Made by a program: the position numbers and the translations under genes. The notes under the pieces were generated by a model. It ran no database searches and was not told the origin of the DNA. It was given only the letters and a program-made list of their open reading frames with translations. Below, one piece after another: positions 25,247 to 34,631 of a stretch of DNA of 55,567 nucleotides. Position 1 is the stretch's first letter, and each line of letters begins with the position of its first letter. The stretch comes from Ancylomarina sp. 16SWW S1-10-2 (GTDB lineage Bacteria > Bacteroidota > Bacteroidia > Bacteroidales > Marinifilaceae), in contig NZ_SADB01000021.1 in NCBI RefSeq assembly GCF_009669305.1, forward strand, positions 24,001 through 79,567, in the 5' to 3' direction.

Positions 25247-25284
25247 AAAATGACCTTGATTCTAATTGGAGTCAAGGCCATTTT
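25247..25284. terminator. Bidirectional terminator between cstA and cobO
   Basis: AAAATGACCTTGA (25247-25259) and TCAAGGCCATTTT (25272-25284) form a 13-base stem with one mismatch and a 12-base loop. A- and T-rich arms let it serve both the plus-strand cstA and the minus-strand cobO. Confidence 0.75.
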
Positions 25285-25352
25285 GCATTGTAGAAAAAGT
25301 GAAAATCAATTTCTATTGTTGCAGCTTAAAACTATTTCGATAATTAAAATGA

Positions 25353-25868
25353 TTAACATTCAATACCTTCTCTTGCTTCAACACCTTTGGTGTAATAGTG
25401 TTTTATTTCTTTCATTTCACTTACTAAATCAGCAATTTCAATTAACTCAGTAGGGGCGTATCTACCTGTAATAATAATTTCAGTTTCATCTGGTTTCTTT
25501 TTTAGAAGTTCAATAAGCTCTTCGACCGAAAAAAGCTTAAAATAGATAGCAATAGTGGCTTCGTCGAGAATAACGACATCATATTTAGCCGATGAAATAA
25601 TCTTCGAGACTTTTTCAAGTCCTTTACGTGCTACATCAATATCTATTTGCGTTGGAGCCTTTTCAATAAAGCAATCTATTCCATATTGTTCAACAGTAAT
25701 GTTTGGAAGAAATTGTCGTGATGCTTTAACCTCCGAATAGACTAGCCCTTTTACAAATTGACCGATATACACCTTTTTACCTGCGCCAATAGCTCTTAAT
25801 GCAAGACCAAATGCTGCTGTGGTTTTTCCTTTTCCGTTACCAGTGTATACATGTATATATCCTTTCAT
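25353..25868 (-). CDS. cobO: Cob(I)alamin / cob(I)yrinate adenosyltransferase
   Basis: A 171-residue enzyme of the CobA/CobO/BtuR type that transfers adenosyl from ATP to reduced corrinoids in adenosylcobalamin formation or salvage. The P-loop GNGKGKTTAAFG is at residues 10-21. Later conserved parts are QFVKG near 37, VVILDEATIAIYF near 99 and ITGRYAPTELIEIADLVSEM near 132. Length matches the family (170-200), though the usual N-terminal extension is absent. It stands alone: no other corrinoid gene is in the window, and I found no cobalamin riboswitch in its leader. Confidence 0.93.
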   Translation of the reverse strand: MKGYIHVYTGNGKGKTTAAFGLALRAIGAGKKVYIGQFVKGLVYSEVKASRQFLPNITVEQYGIDCFIEKAPTQIDIDVARKGLEKVSKIISSAKYDVVILDEATIAIYFKLFSVEELIELLKKKPDETEIIITGRYAPTELIEIADLVSEMKEIKHYYTKGVEAREGIEC

Positions 25869-27258
25869 AAAATATAATTTTTAATAATACTGATGATTTT
25901 AATTCTTTAACATGACTTTGGGGGGATTCCCAATTTTATCAGTGTTTTAGTGCTTTTGTTTAATTGATGACTAATGTTTAGAACAAGCTCTGTTTAGCCT
26001 TACTCCAACGAAGAGTTGACAGTCTGAATATAACCCGTTTTGTTATAAATAGACCATATACATTATACATTTTTTAGCTTACAAAGCTAATATTTATAGC
26101 TCAAATTGTTATTGTTTACGAGTTGTATTATTTATTTAAACGAGACATCAGCTTGGCAATAAGGATTTGTTGTTAGTTTATTATGTTTGGTTTATTTTGA
26201 AAGTGTGGGACAGTAATTGATATAGCAGTAAAAAGACTAAAAATAGCTAATAATTACTGAAGCTAAACGCAGACTTCTCAAAAGAGAAATTACAACCAAA
26301 GAATTGGCTTTCGTACTATGTTTTGATTCCATAAGTAGCTTTTCTCGATTCTTCAAAAAAAATGTAGGCGTTAGTCCATCAATATTTAGAAATCAAGACT
26401 AATTCTGAGTTTATTTCTTGAATAGATATACCTTTTCTTATCCGTGTTACGGATAGTTTAATTTTACTGTTTGGTGAATTTCGAAGCCTTATTAAAATAG
26501 TTCTAACAGAATAGTTTATTGACAGCTTGTTCGAATGTAAGTCTGATCCATATTTTAATTTCTTATTCACTTATCAAAATGAGATAATCTTATCTTAATT
26601 ATCTTTTCCCAATTGCAACTTTAATTTTATTGATAGCTTCCTTCTTCAAAGAGTTTCCTATTTCTGTTATACTAATGCAGATGGTGTGTGTGTGTTAATT
26701 TTCTATTGTTTAATTCTTTGGTTGTGATTCATTGTGCCTGTTTTTAATGCATTAAGTAGTATTAGTCTTTTCGAATTTAAAATATTATGAAGTAAAGTTG
26801 ATAGCTGAGTCTAAATCTTTCAAAATATTTTTTTACACCAGAGTTAGTTGTGTTTTAGTTATCTATTTGTTGAGGATGAGATCACTTAGTTCGCTTTGTT
26901 TTCCTGTGTTTCATAGCTAAATTATGATGATGTAGAGGTGTTGTGAATATAGTATTTTATTTTATGCGTGGATTATGAAAACTATAAAAATGTAATTTAT
27001 ACGACTATTTGTGAGAATTTATAAATTATTCTTATACATTTGTTTGTGTATTTTTGAAAAATGAGATTTTATTTTGTTAGCTATATCGAGGTGATGTTAG
27101 GCTGATGAATTCAAAAAGGATAGATCTATAAAGTATCAATTGACTCTACTACTATCATTATTACCCAAAATAATGACTGTATATTTAATTTGTATCAAAA
27201 CACTTTATTTTTTCATAATAAAGCGTAACATATTGTTTTAACTCTAAACCCAAAGTAA
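25869..27258. other. Gene-poor stretch with decayed sequence
   Basis: Almost 1.4 kb without an intact gene. It contains an AraC-type helix-turn-helix remnant at 26247-26402 on the plus strand. A 63-codon minus-strand frame at 26379-26570 overlaps the remnant and is not convincing. Just before the next gene, CTTTATT at 27203-27209 pairs with AATAAAG at 27217-27223. Otherwise I see only AT-rich sequence. Confidence 0.6.
26247..26402 (+). pseudogene. AraC/XylS-family regulator, C-terminal fragment
   Basis: The frame from 26247 to the stop TAA at 26400-26402 reads as the last 51 residues of an AraC-family DNA-binding domain: EAKRRLLKREITTKELAFVL, then SFSRFFKKNVGVSPSIFR. This covers the second helix-turn-helix and the family's C-terminal signature. 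An in-frame TAG lies directly upstream, there is no start codon, and the other frames upstream show no continuation. It is therefore a decayed gene end. Confidence 0.75.
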
Positions 27259-28038
27259 ATGATGAAACCAAACATTTATTTAAATCTAACGCCTGAAGCT
27301 TTAATTGCCTCCATGCTTTCTCCTACAGAATTTGGAAGCTATATGGCAGTAGGAACTCATAAGCGTACGCATGGGCAGGTAATTTTTCTTGAGGTTGACA
27401 GTGATGCTATTGAGGATATTCTTCCTATGGAATATATAAAGAAAAGATGTGTTCCTCAAGAAGGAGGACGACCTAAAAGCTCGGTTTATCTTTCTATTTA
27501 TCGTGCATTGGAAACGATTCCGGTTAAAGCTTTTAAAAGTTTATATCTGACAACGGACGATGGGCGAACAATGGAAATTAAAAAAGGAGATTATACCGGC
27601 GATGTTAAATCTAGTGCGTACTTGTATCAGGAACTTTGTCCGATTGCACCTAGAATTATCAGTAAATTAGCTCCCTTGAAATTCTTAAATTACATGACAG
27701 GAGGAAAAGAACAAATTTGTGTTCCTAAGTTGGCATTTGTAGACTTGCAATTGAACGGATTGACAGATGATTTTGAAAATTCACCCGCACATAATCTGCC
27801 TTATCCAAATTTAGATCATATACGAGATTGTATGAAGATTCTTAATGAAGAACCGGGTAAAGTTCAAAAAACTATTATGCGTTTCTTCTCACGGGAACTC
27901 TTTTTTAGAACAATTAAGAATGGTTTTTTCATCGGTGATAATAAAGAAATGATCTATTATCCTTTCCCTTCAGAAGAAGAGTTGAATGATAAGCATTATG
28001 TATGGTGGAGATCAGCTAAAGCTATTGGATTGAAATAA
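27259..28038 (+). CDS. Uncharacterised protein encoded upstream of hppA
   Basis: A 259-residue soluble protein that I do not recognise. It has no signal peptide, membrane helix or known catalytic motif. Visible features are an N-terminal segment (YLNLTPEALIASMLSPTEFG), KRCVPQEGGRPKSSVYLSIY near residue 60, a LYLTTDDGRTMEIKKGDYTG strand pair near 95, and an aromatic end (YYPFPSEEELNDKHYVWWRS). Codon and base use match the neighbours. It begins with two successive ATG codons at 27259 and 27262. Its stop lies 27 bases before hppA, so the two are almost certainly one transcript. A role connected with the pump or with pyrophosphate is possible but unproven. Confidence 0.8.
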   Translation: MMKPNIYLNLTPEALIASMLSPTEFGSYMAVGTHKRTHGQVIFLEVDSDAIEDILPMEYIKKRCVPQEGGRPKSSVYLSIYRALETIPVKAFKSLYLTTDDGRTMEIKKGDYTGDVKSSAYLYQELCPIAPRIISKLAPLKFLNYMTGGKEQICVPKLAFVDLQLNGLTDDFENSPAHNLPYPNLDHIRDCMKILNEEPGKVQKTIMRFFSRELFFRTIKNGFFIGDNKEMIYYPFPSEEELNDKHYVWWRSAKAIGLK

Positions 28039-28065
28039 AACATAACATTAAAAAACACAACAAAA

Positions 28066-30282
28066 ATGCAAAACATTGATAATATATTTTGGTTGATCCC
28101 AATAAGCTCTCTAATTGCTTTAGGCTTTGCCTTTTACTTTTTTAAACAAGTAATGAAAGAAAGTGAAGGGACCGATAAAATGATAAAAGTTGCTTCTCAT
28201 GTTCGAAAGGGAGCAATGGCATATTTAAAACAGCAATATAAAATAGTAGGTATCTTTTTTCTAGTTATAGTAATTCTGTTTTCCATATTAGCTTATGGTT
28301 TTAATTTACAAAACGAATGGGTTCCTGGAGCTTTTCTTACGGGTGGTTTCTTTTCTGCATTAGCCGGTTTCTTTGGTATGAAAACAGCCACTTATGCCTC
28401 AGCTAGAACGGCAAATGCTGCTAGAACATCTATGAGTCTTGCTTTAAAAGTGGCTTTCAGAAGTGGTGCTGTTATGGGACTTGTTGTCGTAGGACTTGGT
28501 CTTTTTGATATTTCAGCTTGGTTTATTGTGCTTAACTATTTTGTAGATGAGCCAACTATAGCTGAAAAAATGATGATTATTACAACAACCATGTTGACAT
28601 TTGGTATGGGAGCATCAGCTCAAGCTTTATTTGCTAGAGTAGGTGGTGGTATTTTCACAAAAGCTGCTGATGTTGGCGGTGACCTTGTTGGAAAAGTAGA
28701 AGCGGGGATTCCCGAAGATGACCCAAGAAATCCTGCTACGATTGCTGATAATGTTGGTGATAATGTAGGTGATGTTGCTGGTATGGGAGCCGATTTGTAC
28801 GAATCGTATTGTGGCTCAATATTAGCTACTGCGGCGCTTGGTGCTGCAGCTTTTATAAAAACCCCTGAATTACAAATGAAGGCAATTTTAGCTCCTATGT
28901 TGATTGCTTCGGTTGGAATACTGCTTTCTATTATTGGTATTTTTATGGTTAAGGCCAAAGAAGGTGCTACTCAAAAACAATTACTTAAATCCTTGTCAAG
29001 AGGAACAAATATTAGTTCTGCTTTGATTGTCGTTTTCTCATGGATCATTCTTTATGTTCTTAAGCTTGATAATATTTGGGGAATTTGGGCTGCGATTGTT
29101 ACAGGATTGATTACAGGAATAATTATTGGGCGTGCAACAGAATATTACACCTCAGAAGAGTATCGTCCAACACAAAAAATTGCAGAAAGTTCTAATACAG
29201 GAGCTGCTACTGTAATTATTTCTGGTTTGGGAATGGGAATGATTTCAACAGCAATTCCTGTTGTGGCAGTTGTTTTAGGTATTATGTTTTCATTTATGTT
29301 TGCTTCAGGATTTGATATGGCTAATATGGGTTTAGGTTTATATGGTATTGGTATTGCTGCAGTAGGAATGCTTTCTACTTTGGGAATAACTTTAGCTACT
29401 GATGCTTACGGACCAATTGCTGATAATGCAGGAGGTAATGCAGAAATGTGTGAGCTCGGTGCTGAAGTTCGAAAACGTACTGATGCTCTTGATTCTCTAG
29501 GAAATACAACTGCAGCAACAGGTAAAGGATTTGCTATTGGTTCTGCTGCCTTAACTGGTTTAGCTTTATTAGCTTCTTATATCGAAGAACTTAAAGTGGG
29601 TATTATTCGTTTGCTTGAAACGGCTGAAAGTTATGCTTTCCCAAGTGGACATACCGTATTCTCAGCTAGTGACGTTAGTTCAATCAACTTGATGGATTTC
29701 ATGAACTTTTTTAAAGTTAACCTGATGAATCCAACCGTATTAATCGGTATATTTTTGGGATCGATGATGGCATTTGTATTTTGTGGTTTAACCATGAATG
29801 CAGTTGGTAGAGCGGCTGGAAAAATGGTAGATGAGGTAAGAAGACAATTTCGTGAAATACCTGGTATCTTAGAAGGTAAAAATGAACCAGATTACGCCAA
29901 TTGTGTTGCTATTTCGACTAAAGGGGCTCAAAAAGAAATGTTGTTGCCTTCAATTTTGGCAATTACTGTTCCTATTGTTGTCGGCTTGGTATTTGGAGTT
30001 GCTGGTACGATGGGTTTATTGGTAGGCGGATTAGGTGCCGGTTTTGTTTTAGCTGTTTTTATGGCAAATTCTGGGGGTGCTTGGGATAATGCAAAAAAAT
30101 ACGTTGAATCAGGACACTTAGGAGGTAAAGGTTCTCCTGCTCATAAAGCAACCGTAATTGGTGATACTGTGGGTGATCCCTTTAAAGATACATCAGGACC
30201 AAGTCTTAATATATTAATTAAATTGATGAGTATGGTTGCTATTGTAATGTCGGGAGTAACTGTTGCCTATAGTTTAATGTAA
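28066..30282 (+). CDS. hppA: Membrane-bound ion-pumping pyrophosphatase, K+-dependent type
   Basis: A 738-residue polytopic enzyme (about 16 helices) that couples hydrolysis of pyrophosphate to pumping of Na+ and/or H+. The pyrophosphate site is complete: [19 protein letters not shown], then [35 protein letters not shown], and near the end [20 protein letters not shown]. The K+-dependence position reads [10 protein letters not shown] with Ala, as in K+-dependent enzymes, where K+-independent ones have Lys. Known Na+-pumping members are K+-dependent, so Na+ transport is plausible in a marine organism but not decided by this residue. Cotranscribed with the 259-residue protein; a strong terminator follows. 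Confidence 0.95.
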   Translation: MQNIDNIFWLIPISSLIALGFAFYFFKQVMKESEGTDKMIKVASHVRKGAMAYLKQQYKIVGIFFLVIVILFSILAYGFNLQNEWVPGAFLTGGFFSALAGFFGMKTATYASARTANAARTSMSLALKVAFRSGAVMGLVVVGLGLFDISAWFIVLNYFVDEPTIAEKMMIITTTMLTFGMGASAQALFARVGGGIFTKAADVGGDLVGKVEAGIPEDDPRNPATIADNVGDNVGDVAGMGADLYESYCGSILATAALGAAAFIKTPELQMKAILAPMLIASVGILLSIIGIFMVKAKEGATQKQLLKSLSRGTNISSALIVVFSWIILYVLKLDNIWGIWAAIVTGLITGIIIGRATEYYTSEEYRPTQKIAESSNTGAATVIISGLGMGMISTAIPVVAVVLGIMFSFMFASGFDMANMGLGLYGIGIAAVGMLSTLGITLATDAYGPIADNAGGNAEMCELGAEVRKRTDALDSLGNTTAATGKGFAIGSAALTGLALLASYIEELKVGIIRLLETAESYAFPSGHTVFSASDVSSINLMDFMNFFKVNLMNPTVLIGIFLGSMMAFVFCGLTMNAVGRAAGKMVDEVRRQFREIPGILEGKNEPDYANCVAISTKGAQKEMLLPSILAITVPIVVGLVFGVAGTMGLLVGGLGAGFVLAVFMANSGGAWDNAKKYVESGHLGGKGSPAHKATVIGDTVGDPFKDTSGPSLNILIKLMSMVAIVMSGVTVAYSLM

Positions 30283-30303
30283 AATATCTATTTGATTAAA
30301 TTC

Positions 30304-30334
30304 AATGGGGTTAAACAACTTGTTTAACCCCATT
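30304..30334 (+). terminator. Intrinsic terminator of hppA
   Basis: A perfect 14-base stem (AATGGGGTTAAACA with TGTTTAACCCCATT) and a three-base loop is followed by CTTTTTTT. It is 21 bases after the hppA stop. Confidence 0.92.
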
Positions 30335-30405
30335 CTTTTTTTGTGTATAAATCTAATATCAAAATATTAAAGTTTCAGTTTTGTAAACTCCCTTTTGAAT
30401 TGTTT

Positions 30406-31824
30406 TTATATGAAAATTCTCCATAGTTGAGCAACTAAAAAAGTGATAATAAAACCAGCAAAAACTGGAAGTAAAGTTGCTACTACAGTCCATTTTAAAC
30501 TATTGGTTTCTTTGTAAATAGTATATATTGTTGTACTACACGGATTATGCAATAAACTAAATAACATGACATTTATTGCTGTAAGTAGCGTCCAACCACC
30601 TGCTCTTAAAATATCTGCTGTGGCAGTTACAGAGTCTAGTTCAAACATAACACCATCACCAACGCCACCAGAAATACCAGTAACCATTACGGTTAGCATA
30701 AGTATTGTAGGTATTACGATTTCATTGGCAGGAATGGCAACAATGTAAGCTAGTAGAATTACACCATTTAAACCCAATAAAAAGCCAAAGTCATCAAAGG
30801 AATCGATTAACCAAGAGGCAACACTTTGGTCGCCAATAAATACATTAGAAATCAACCAGATAACTGCTCCTGCCGGTGCAGCAAATACGATAGCTCGCCA
30901 TAGAACAATTAAAGTTCTATCGATTAGTGATGTATAAATTGTTTTCCAAAAAACAGGTGGTCTGTATGGTGGCAACTCTAAATTAAATGTAGAAACCTCT
31001 CCCTTTAATACGGTTTTGGATAAGGCCCAAGAGAAGAAAAACATAAAGAAAATACCTAAAATAGCAATACCTATTACAGCCGATAAAGAAGCTAAACTTG
31101 AATATGATTCAGGCACAACAGCCCCAATAAATATAGTGGCTAATAATATTTGTGTTGGCCAACGACCATTACATAAAGAAAAATTATTGGTAATAATCGC
31201 AATTAAGCGTTCTCTCGGACTATCAATAATACGTGTTGCAACAACGCCTGCTGCATTACAACCAAAGCCCATACTCATTGTTAATGCTTGTTTTCCATGA
31301 GCTCCAGATCTTTTAAAAAGGTTATCCATATTAAAAGCGACTCTAGGTAAATAACCAAAATCTTCAAAAAGTGTAAACAGTGGGAAAAAGATAGCCATAG
31401 GTGGCAGCATAACTGCTATAACCCAAGCCACAGCTAAATAGACACCATCAAATAAAAATCCATTTAACCACCAAGGAAAACCTAGATTTGTTCCAAAATC
31501 TTTCAAAATTGGATGAATGTTATCTAAGAGCAATGAAGCTAACATAGAAGAAGGGTAATTGGCTCCAATAATGGTAAGCCATAAAACAGCTCCTAAAATA
31601 AAAAGCATAATAGGAAAGCCCCAAATTCTACTTGTAACAATTTTGTCTATTCTAGCGTCTAATCTAAATTTCGATTTTTTATTATCTTTTGTCACCGCAT
31701 CTTCTACAATTCTAGAAGCATCAGCATAAATACTTTCACTTAGGTTATCGTGAAAGTCATCGCCAATTTCCCAACGTAATTCTTCTGATAATGCGATTAT
31801 ATCATCTATATTTTTAGTATTCAT
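30406..31824 (-). CDS. feoB: FeoB permease part (membrane domain of split FeoB)
   Basis: A 472-residue protein matching FeoB from the end of the GTPase-linked helical domain to the C-terminus. After about 80 cytoplasmic residues ([20 protein letters not shown]) come about eight to nine membrane helices with two Gate segments: [20 protein letters not shown] (with the conserved Cys) and [20 protein letters not shown]. It forms the Fe2+ channel in the inner membrane. The N-terminal GTPase is missing but is encoded by the upstream gene, whose stop overlaps this start by 11 bases in another frame. The split falls inside the helical domain. A frameshift of a formerly single gene is the alternative, but both parts are intact and the overlap supplies a proper ATG. 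Confidence 0.9.
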   Translation of the reverse strand: MNTKNIDDIIALSEELRWEIGDDFHDNLSESIYADASRIVEDAVTKDNKKSKFRLDARIDKIVTSRIWGFPIMLFILGAVLWLTIIGANYPSSMLASLLLDNIHPILKDFGTNLGFPWWLNGFLFDGVYLAVAWVIAVMLPPMAIFFPLFTLFEDFGYLPRVAFNMDNLFKRSGAHGKQALTMSMGFGCNAAGVVATRIIDSPRERLIAIITNNFSLCNGRWPTQILLATIFIGAVVPESYSSLASLSAVIGIAILGIFFMFFFSWALSKTVLKGEVSTFNLELPPYRPPVFWKTIYTSLIDRTLIVLWRAIVFAAPAGAVIWLISNVFIGDQSVASWLIDSFDDFGFLLGLNGVILLAYIVAIPANEIVIPTILMLTVMVTGISGGVGDGVMFELDSVTATADILRAGGWTLLTAINVMLFSLLHNPCSTTIYTIYKETNSLKWTVVATLLPVFAGFIITFLVAQLWRIFI

Positions 31825-32590
31825 TGCTAGCTATTTTACCTGTTTTTAAAGCTTCTATTATTTGAGCATCTCCTTCTAATAATCTAAAAGCTATCCATCT
31901 ACTATTTGAAATATTGGGATATTCTTTTTCTATTGTTTTACTCAATTTTTGAATTGAACTCTCAATATTTTTAGGAATATTTTTTATTTTTCGTGGTTTG
32001 CATTTTATTTTTCCATTAGCCAATTCACTTATAGTTTGAATAAGTTCAGGAATTCCTCTTTGAAACCTTGCGCTTGTTGGTACAACAGGAATGCCAAGGT
32101 CTTTTGCTAAAATTCTGGTATCTATTTTGATATTATTTCTTTCCGCTTCGTCTATTAAGTTTAGACATAAAACAGCATTGTTTGTAATTTCTAGAATTTG
32201 TAATACTAAATTTAGATTACGTTCTAACCTACTAGCATCTACCACAATTACTGTAACTGTTGGTTTTCCAAAAAGGATAAAATCTCTAGCAACTTCTTCG
32301 TCTTCCGATGTCGATAGTAACGAATAGGTTCCAGGTAAATCTACCAGTTTGAATTTTTCGTTGTTATACTCAAATGCTCCTTCAGCTCTTGTAACGGTTT
32401 TACCAGGCCAATTTCCTGTATGTTGTCGTAAACCAGTAAGGGCATTAAAAACGGTACTTTTACCTGTATTAGGATTGCCAGCAAGAGCCACTACAAAATC
32501 AAAATCACCAGTTTTTACACCTAGCTTTTTAAGTCCGTCAGCATTAAAATGAGCACAGGTTTCGCAAGCACTTTGGGGTTTATTTTTCAT
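31814..32590 (-). CDS. feoB: FeoB GTPase part (N-terminal domain of split FeoB)
   Basis: A 258-residue protein with the G domain of FeoB and the first part of its helical domain. G1 is GNPNTGKS at residues 38-45, the switch region TGNWPGKTV follows, G3 is DLPGTYSL and G4 is NLIDEAER. It would bind GTP and gate the separately encoded membrane part. Before the G domain lies a small Cys motif (SACETCAHF, Cys9 and Cys12), unusual for FeoB and possibly a metal site. The protein ends at [14 protein letters not shown], where a full-length FeoB would continue. It lies two bases after the DtxR-FeoA gene and overlaps the permease gene, so it is the third gene of the feo operon. Confidence 0.92.
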   Translation of the reverse strand: MKNKPQSACETCAHFNADGLKKLGVKTGDFDFVVALAGNPNTGKSTVFNALTGLRQHTGNWPGKTVTRAEGAFEYNNEKFKLVDLPGTYSLLSTSEDEEVARDFILFGKPTVTVIVVDASRLERNLNLVLQILEITNNAVLCLNLIDEAERNNIKIDTRILAKDLGIPVVPTSARFQRGIPELIQTISELANGKIKCKPRKIKNIPKNIESSIQKLSKTIEKEYPNISNSRWIAFRLLEGDAQIIEALKTGKIASNEY

Positions 32591-32592
32591 TA

Positions 32593-33612
32593 CTAATTTC
32601 TGTTTATTAAAATTTTTGACGCTTGATCTTTCCTTAATGCAATAGATGTTCCTTTTATTAAATAGGCTTTAGGATCACCTAAAGGATTTAATAAATCGAT
32701 GGCTACAATTGCTCCTTTAACGAAGCCTAAATCCAATAATCGTCTTCTACTTTCACCTCTACATTCTTTCGATAATCCAACAATCATTGCTGTTTCTTCA
32801 AATTTTAAACTCGATAAACGGGCAATATTTTCTTCTTGTATTTCATCTTTTTCTAATAATGAGATGGTAATATTTCCTGCTACTATTGGTGCTAAAATAA
32901 ATTGCTCTCCTTCTGAATGAAATACAATACGTTTAGGGTTATTTTCAATAACTCTAACAGTAGAATATAAATAGATATTTTCTGCTAATATCTGTTTGTA
33001 AATAATATCTGGCTTATCTTCAATATGTATAATTTTACCTATGTCACCTTCTTTAAGAGACGATAATGGAATACCTTTTGAACTAACCATTTTCCCTTTT
33101 TTTGTTGGTATTGGATCGCCATGTGGGTCAAATTTTGGATGTCCTAAAAGGTTCGAGAGTTTATCTATTTCAGATTGACTTAATTCATGCTCTTTTTTCT
33201 CTGCTCTTTCGTGCCATTCTTCTTTATGAAAGCCTGTTTTTTCAGATAAATATTTTTCCCATAATCGGTGAGCTCTAATTATTTGTAAAGCATATTCACT
33301 TCCAGCTGTCGTTAATTTATAACTGTCTTTTTCTAATGAAATTAACTCATTGGCCAGCATTGTTTTTAGACTCTCGACAATTATATCATTCGAAAATTCT
33401 AAAGTACTAGTTAAATGGTTGGTAGTTATGTGCTTGTTGGATGTTTGATTATGATATAGGAATTTTAATATATCTTCTATAATCATCTTGTCCTCTTGGT
33501 GATACATATTTTTCAGTAAAGAGTAAATTCCTTTTTTAGGTCTGAAAACAAAAAAAAGCAATAAACTAATTCCAAAGAATATGAGAAGAGCTGTTATTGG
33601 GTTATAATTCAT
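32593..33612 (-). CDS. Membrane-anchored DtxR-like protein fused to FeoA
   Basis: A 339-residue protein with an uncommon build. An N-terminal membrane helix (about residues 7-24, [18 protein letters not shown]) is followed by a winged helix (about 38-105), then a DtxR/MntR dimerisation domain that keeps the metal-ligand pattern ([36 protein letters not shown]). An SH3-like FeoA segment lies near 180-255. A second, canonical FeoA domain fills 265-339 ([31 protein letters not shown]). No separate feoA gene exists here, so this protein probably supplies FeoA to FeoB at the membrane, perhaps with metal sensing. DNA binding by a membrane-tethered DtxR domain is conceivable but unproven. It overlaps the upstream regulator gene by 4 bases. 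Confidence 0.85.
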   Translation of the reverse strand: MNYNPITALLIFFGISLLLFFVFRPKKGIYSLLKNMYHQEDKMIIEDILKFLYHNQTSNKHITTNHLTSTLEFSNDIIVESLKTMLANELISLEKDSYKLTTAGSEYALQIIRAHRLWEKYLSEKTGFHKEEWHERAEKKEHELSQSEIDKLSNLLGHPKFDPHGDPIPTKKGKMVSSKGIPLSSLKEGDIGKIIHIEDKPDIIYKQILAENIYLYSTVRVIENNPKRIVFHSEGEQFILAPIVAGNITISLLEKDEIQEENIARLSSLKFEETAMIVGLSKECRGESRRRLLDLGFVKGAIVAIDLLNPLGDPKAYLIKGTSIALRKDQASKILINRN

Positions 33613-34262
33613 TTTTTTAAGTATAAATTTTTAATTACGTTTTCCGAAATATTAAATTGTTTTCTATCTATTTCGATTTTGAATGAATTGTCAAATTCTT
33701 CTTTTTCAAGTACTTTTATTTTAGCACCAATTACAATATTGTTTTTTGTTAAGTATTTCAAAAAGTTTTCAGATTCATCTTTTACTTCAATAAAAATTCC
33801 TTCTTCCTCAATTTCAAATTGATCAAGACAAACGGCATCAATTATTATAAGCTTACCATTAACATCAGGAATCGGGTTTCCATGAGGATCAACTTTAGGA
33901 AAATTTAAATAAACATCTAGTTTATTTGTCAATTTTTCCGAACGAATGTGTTCTAGTTGTTCTGCGACTTTATGTACTTCATCCCAACTAAAATCTAATT
34001 TCTCCACAAGAAAAGTTTCCCAAAGTCTATGTTTTCTTATCACAGAAAGAGCGATTTTTTCACCTTTCGAGTTTAATTTAACGCCTTTGTACTTCTGATA
34101 TATTAATAATTCTTTTTTTGCTAATTTCTTAAGCATATCGGTAACTGATGATGCTTTAGTTTCAATTTTTTCAGCAAGTAGATTTGTATTGACATCTGCT
34201 TTGTGTTTTTGCTCTAAAGCATAAATCTCTTTAATGTAATTTTCTTCCGATTTTGTAAGCAT
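33609..34262 (-). CDS. DtxR/MntR-family metal-dependent regulator
   Basis: A 217-residue soluble regulator. The winged helix (about 1-62) contains TKSEENYIKEIYALE and SSVTDMLKKLAKKELL. The dimerisation and metal domain has RKHRLWETFLVEKLDF, DEVHKVAEQLEHI and FPKVDPHGNPIP. A C-terminal SH3-like FeoA domain follows (about 140-217). It is the first gene of the feo operon and is divergent from the flavoprotein at 34632. TTTAGA/TCTAAA palindromic sites in the shared upstream region are candidate targets. Fe2+ is the likely effector given the neighbours, but Mn2+ cannot be excluded. Confidence 0.92.
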   Translation of the reverse strand: MLTKSEENYIKEIYALEQKHKADVNTNLLAEKIETKASSVTDMLKKLAKKELLIYQKYKGVKLNSKGEKIALSVIRKHRLWETFLVEKLDFSWDEVHKVAEQLEHIRSEKLTNKLDVYLNFPKVDPHGNPIPDVNGKLIIIDAVCLDQFEIEEEGIFIEVKDESENFLKYLTKNNIVIGAKIKVLEKEEFDNSFKIEIDRKQFNISENVIKNLYLKK

Positions 34263-34294
34263 GAAAATTATATTCGCTTAAGTTTAAATTAATT

Positions 34295-34310
34295 TTTAGA
34301 CACATCTAAA
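34295..34310. promoter_or_regulatory. Candidate DtxR-type operator of the feo operon
   Basis: TTTAGA, a four-base spacer CACA, and TCTAAA make a perfect palindrome 33-48 bases upstream of the regulator start. Single half-sites recur nearby at 34325 and 34341. Position and symmetry fit a metalloregulator operator, although it does not match the classical DtxR or MntR consensus. Confidence 0.45.
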
Positions 34311-34605
34311 TTATAAAAAAAATATTTAGAATTTATCAGTTTTAGACATTAAATAAATTTTTTAGGTAAAGTCTCGGTTAAAATAAATAAAGCGGCAGAA
34401 TTAAGTTTTAAATTATGAGGTTTAAAGGATGTTTAAAATTGATATGGATTTTTAATCCATCAGTCATAGAATATAGCTGATATTTTAAGGTTATATTTTT
34501 ATGTCTTAATTGTAAACGTTATAAATTGACTTCTAGATTGGTATAAAATTGATTATGGACACAAAATGGCAAAAAATAAATTATTAATTTCACAATATAT
34601 TTCAT

Positions 34606-34620
34606 ATCTAAACATCTAAA
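34606..34620. promoter_or_regulatory. Direct pair of TCTAAA half-sites before the flavoprotein gene
   Basis: ATCTAAACATCTAAA holds two TCTAAA copies eight bases apart, ending 11 bases before the ATG at 34632. They are the same hexamer as in the feo-side palindrome, so the flavoprotein gene may share its regulator. Confidence 0.35.
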
Positions 34621-34631
34621 TATTTACAATA

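Larger units (their letters stand above)
34263..34631. other. Divergent promoter region between the feo operon and the flavoprotein gene
   Basis: A 369-base AT-rich region carrying repeated TTTAGA (34295, 34325, 34341) and its complement TCTAAA (34305, 34607, 34615). The promoters of both directions must lie here. No small gene was seen. Confidence 0.6.

Noticed and set aside
25869-26100. Cobalamin riboswitch upstream of cobO
   Set aside because: I looked for the conserved B12-box and aptamer core and saw none, and the gene is a lone adenosyltransferase.
26379-26570. 63-codon minus-strand frame next to the AraC remnant, with weak resemblance to a kinase ATPase domain
   Set aside because: The resemblance is limited to a few residues and lacks the N, G1 and G2 boxes. 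It is too weak to support a call.
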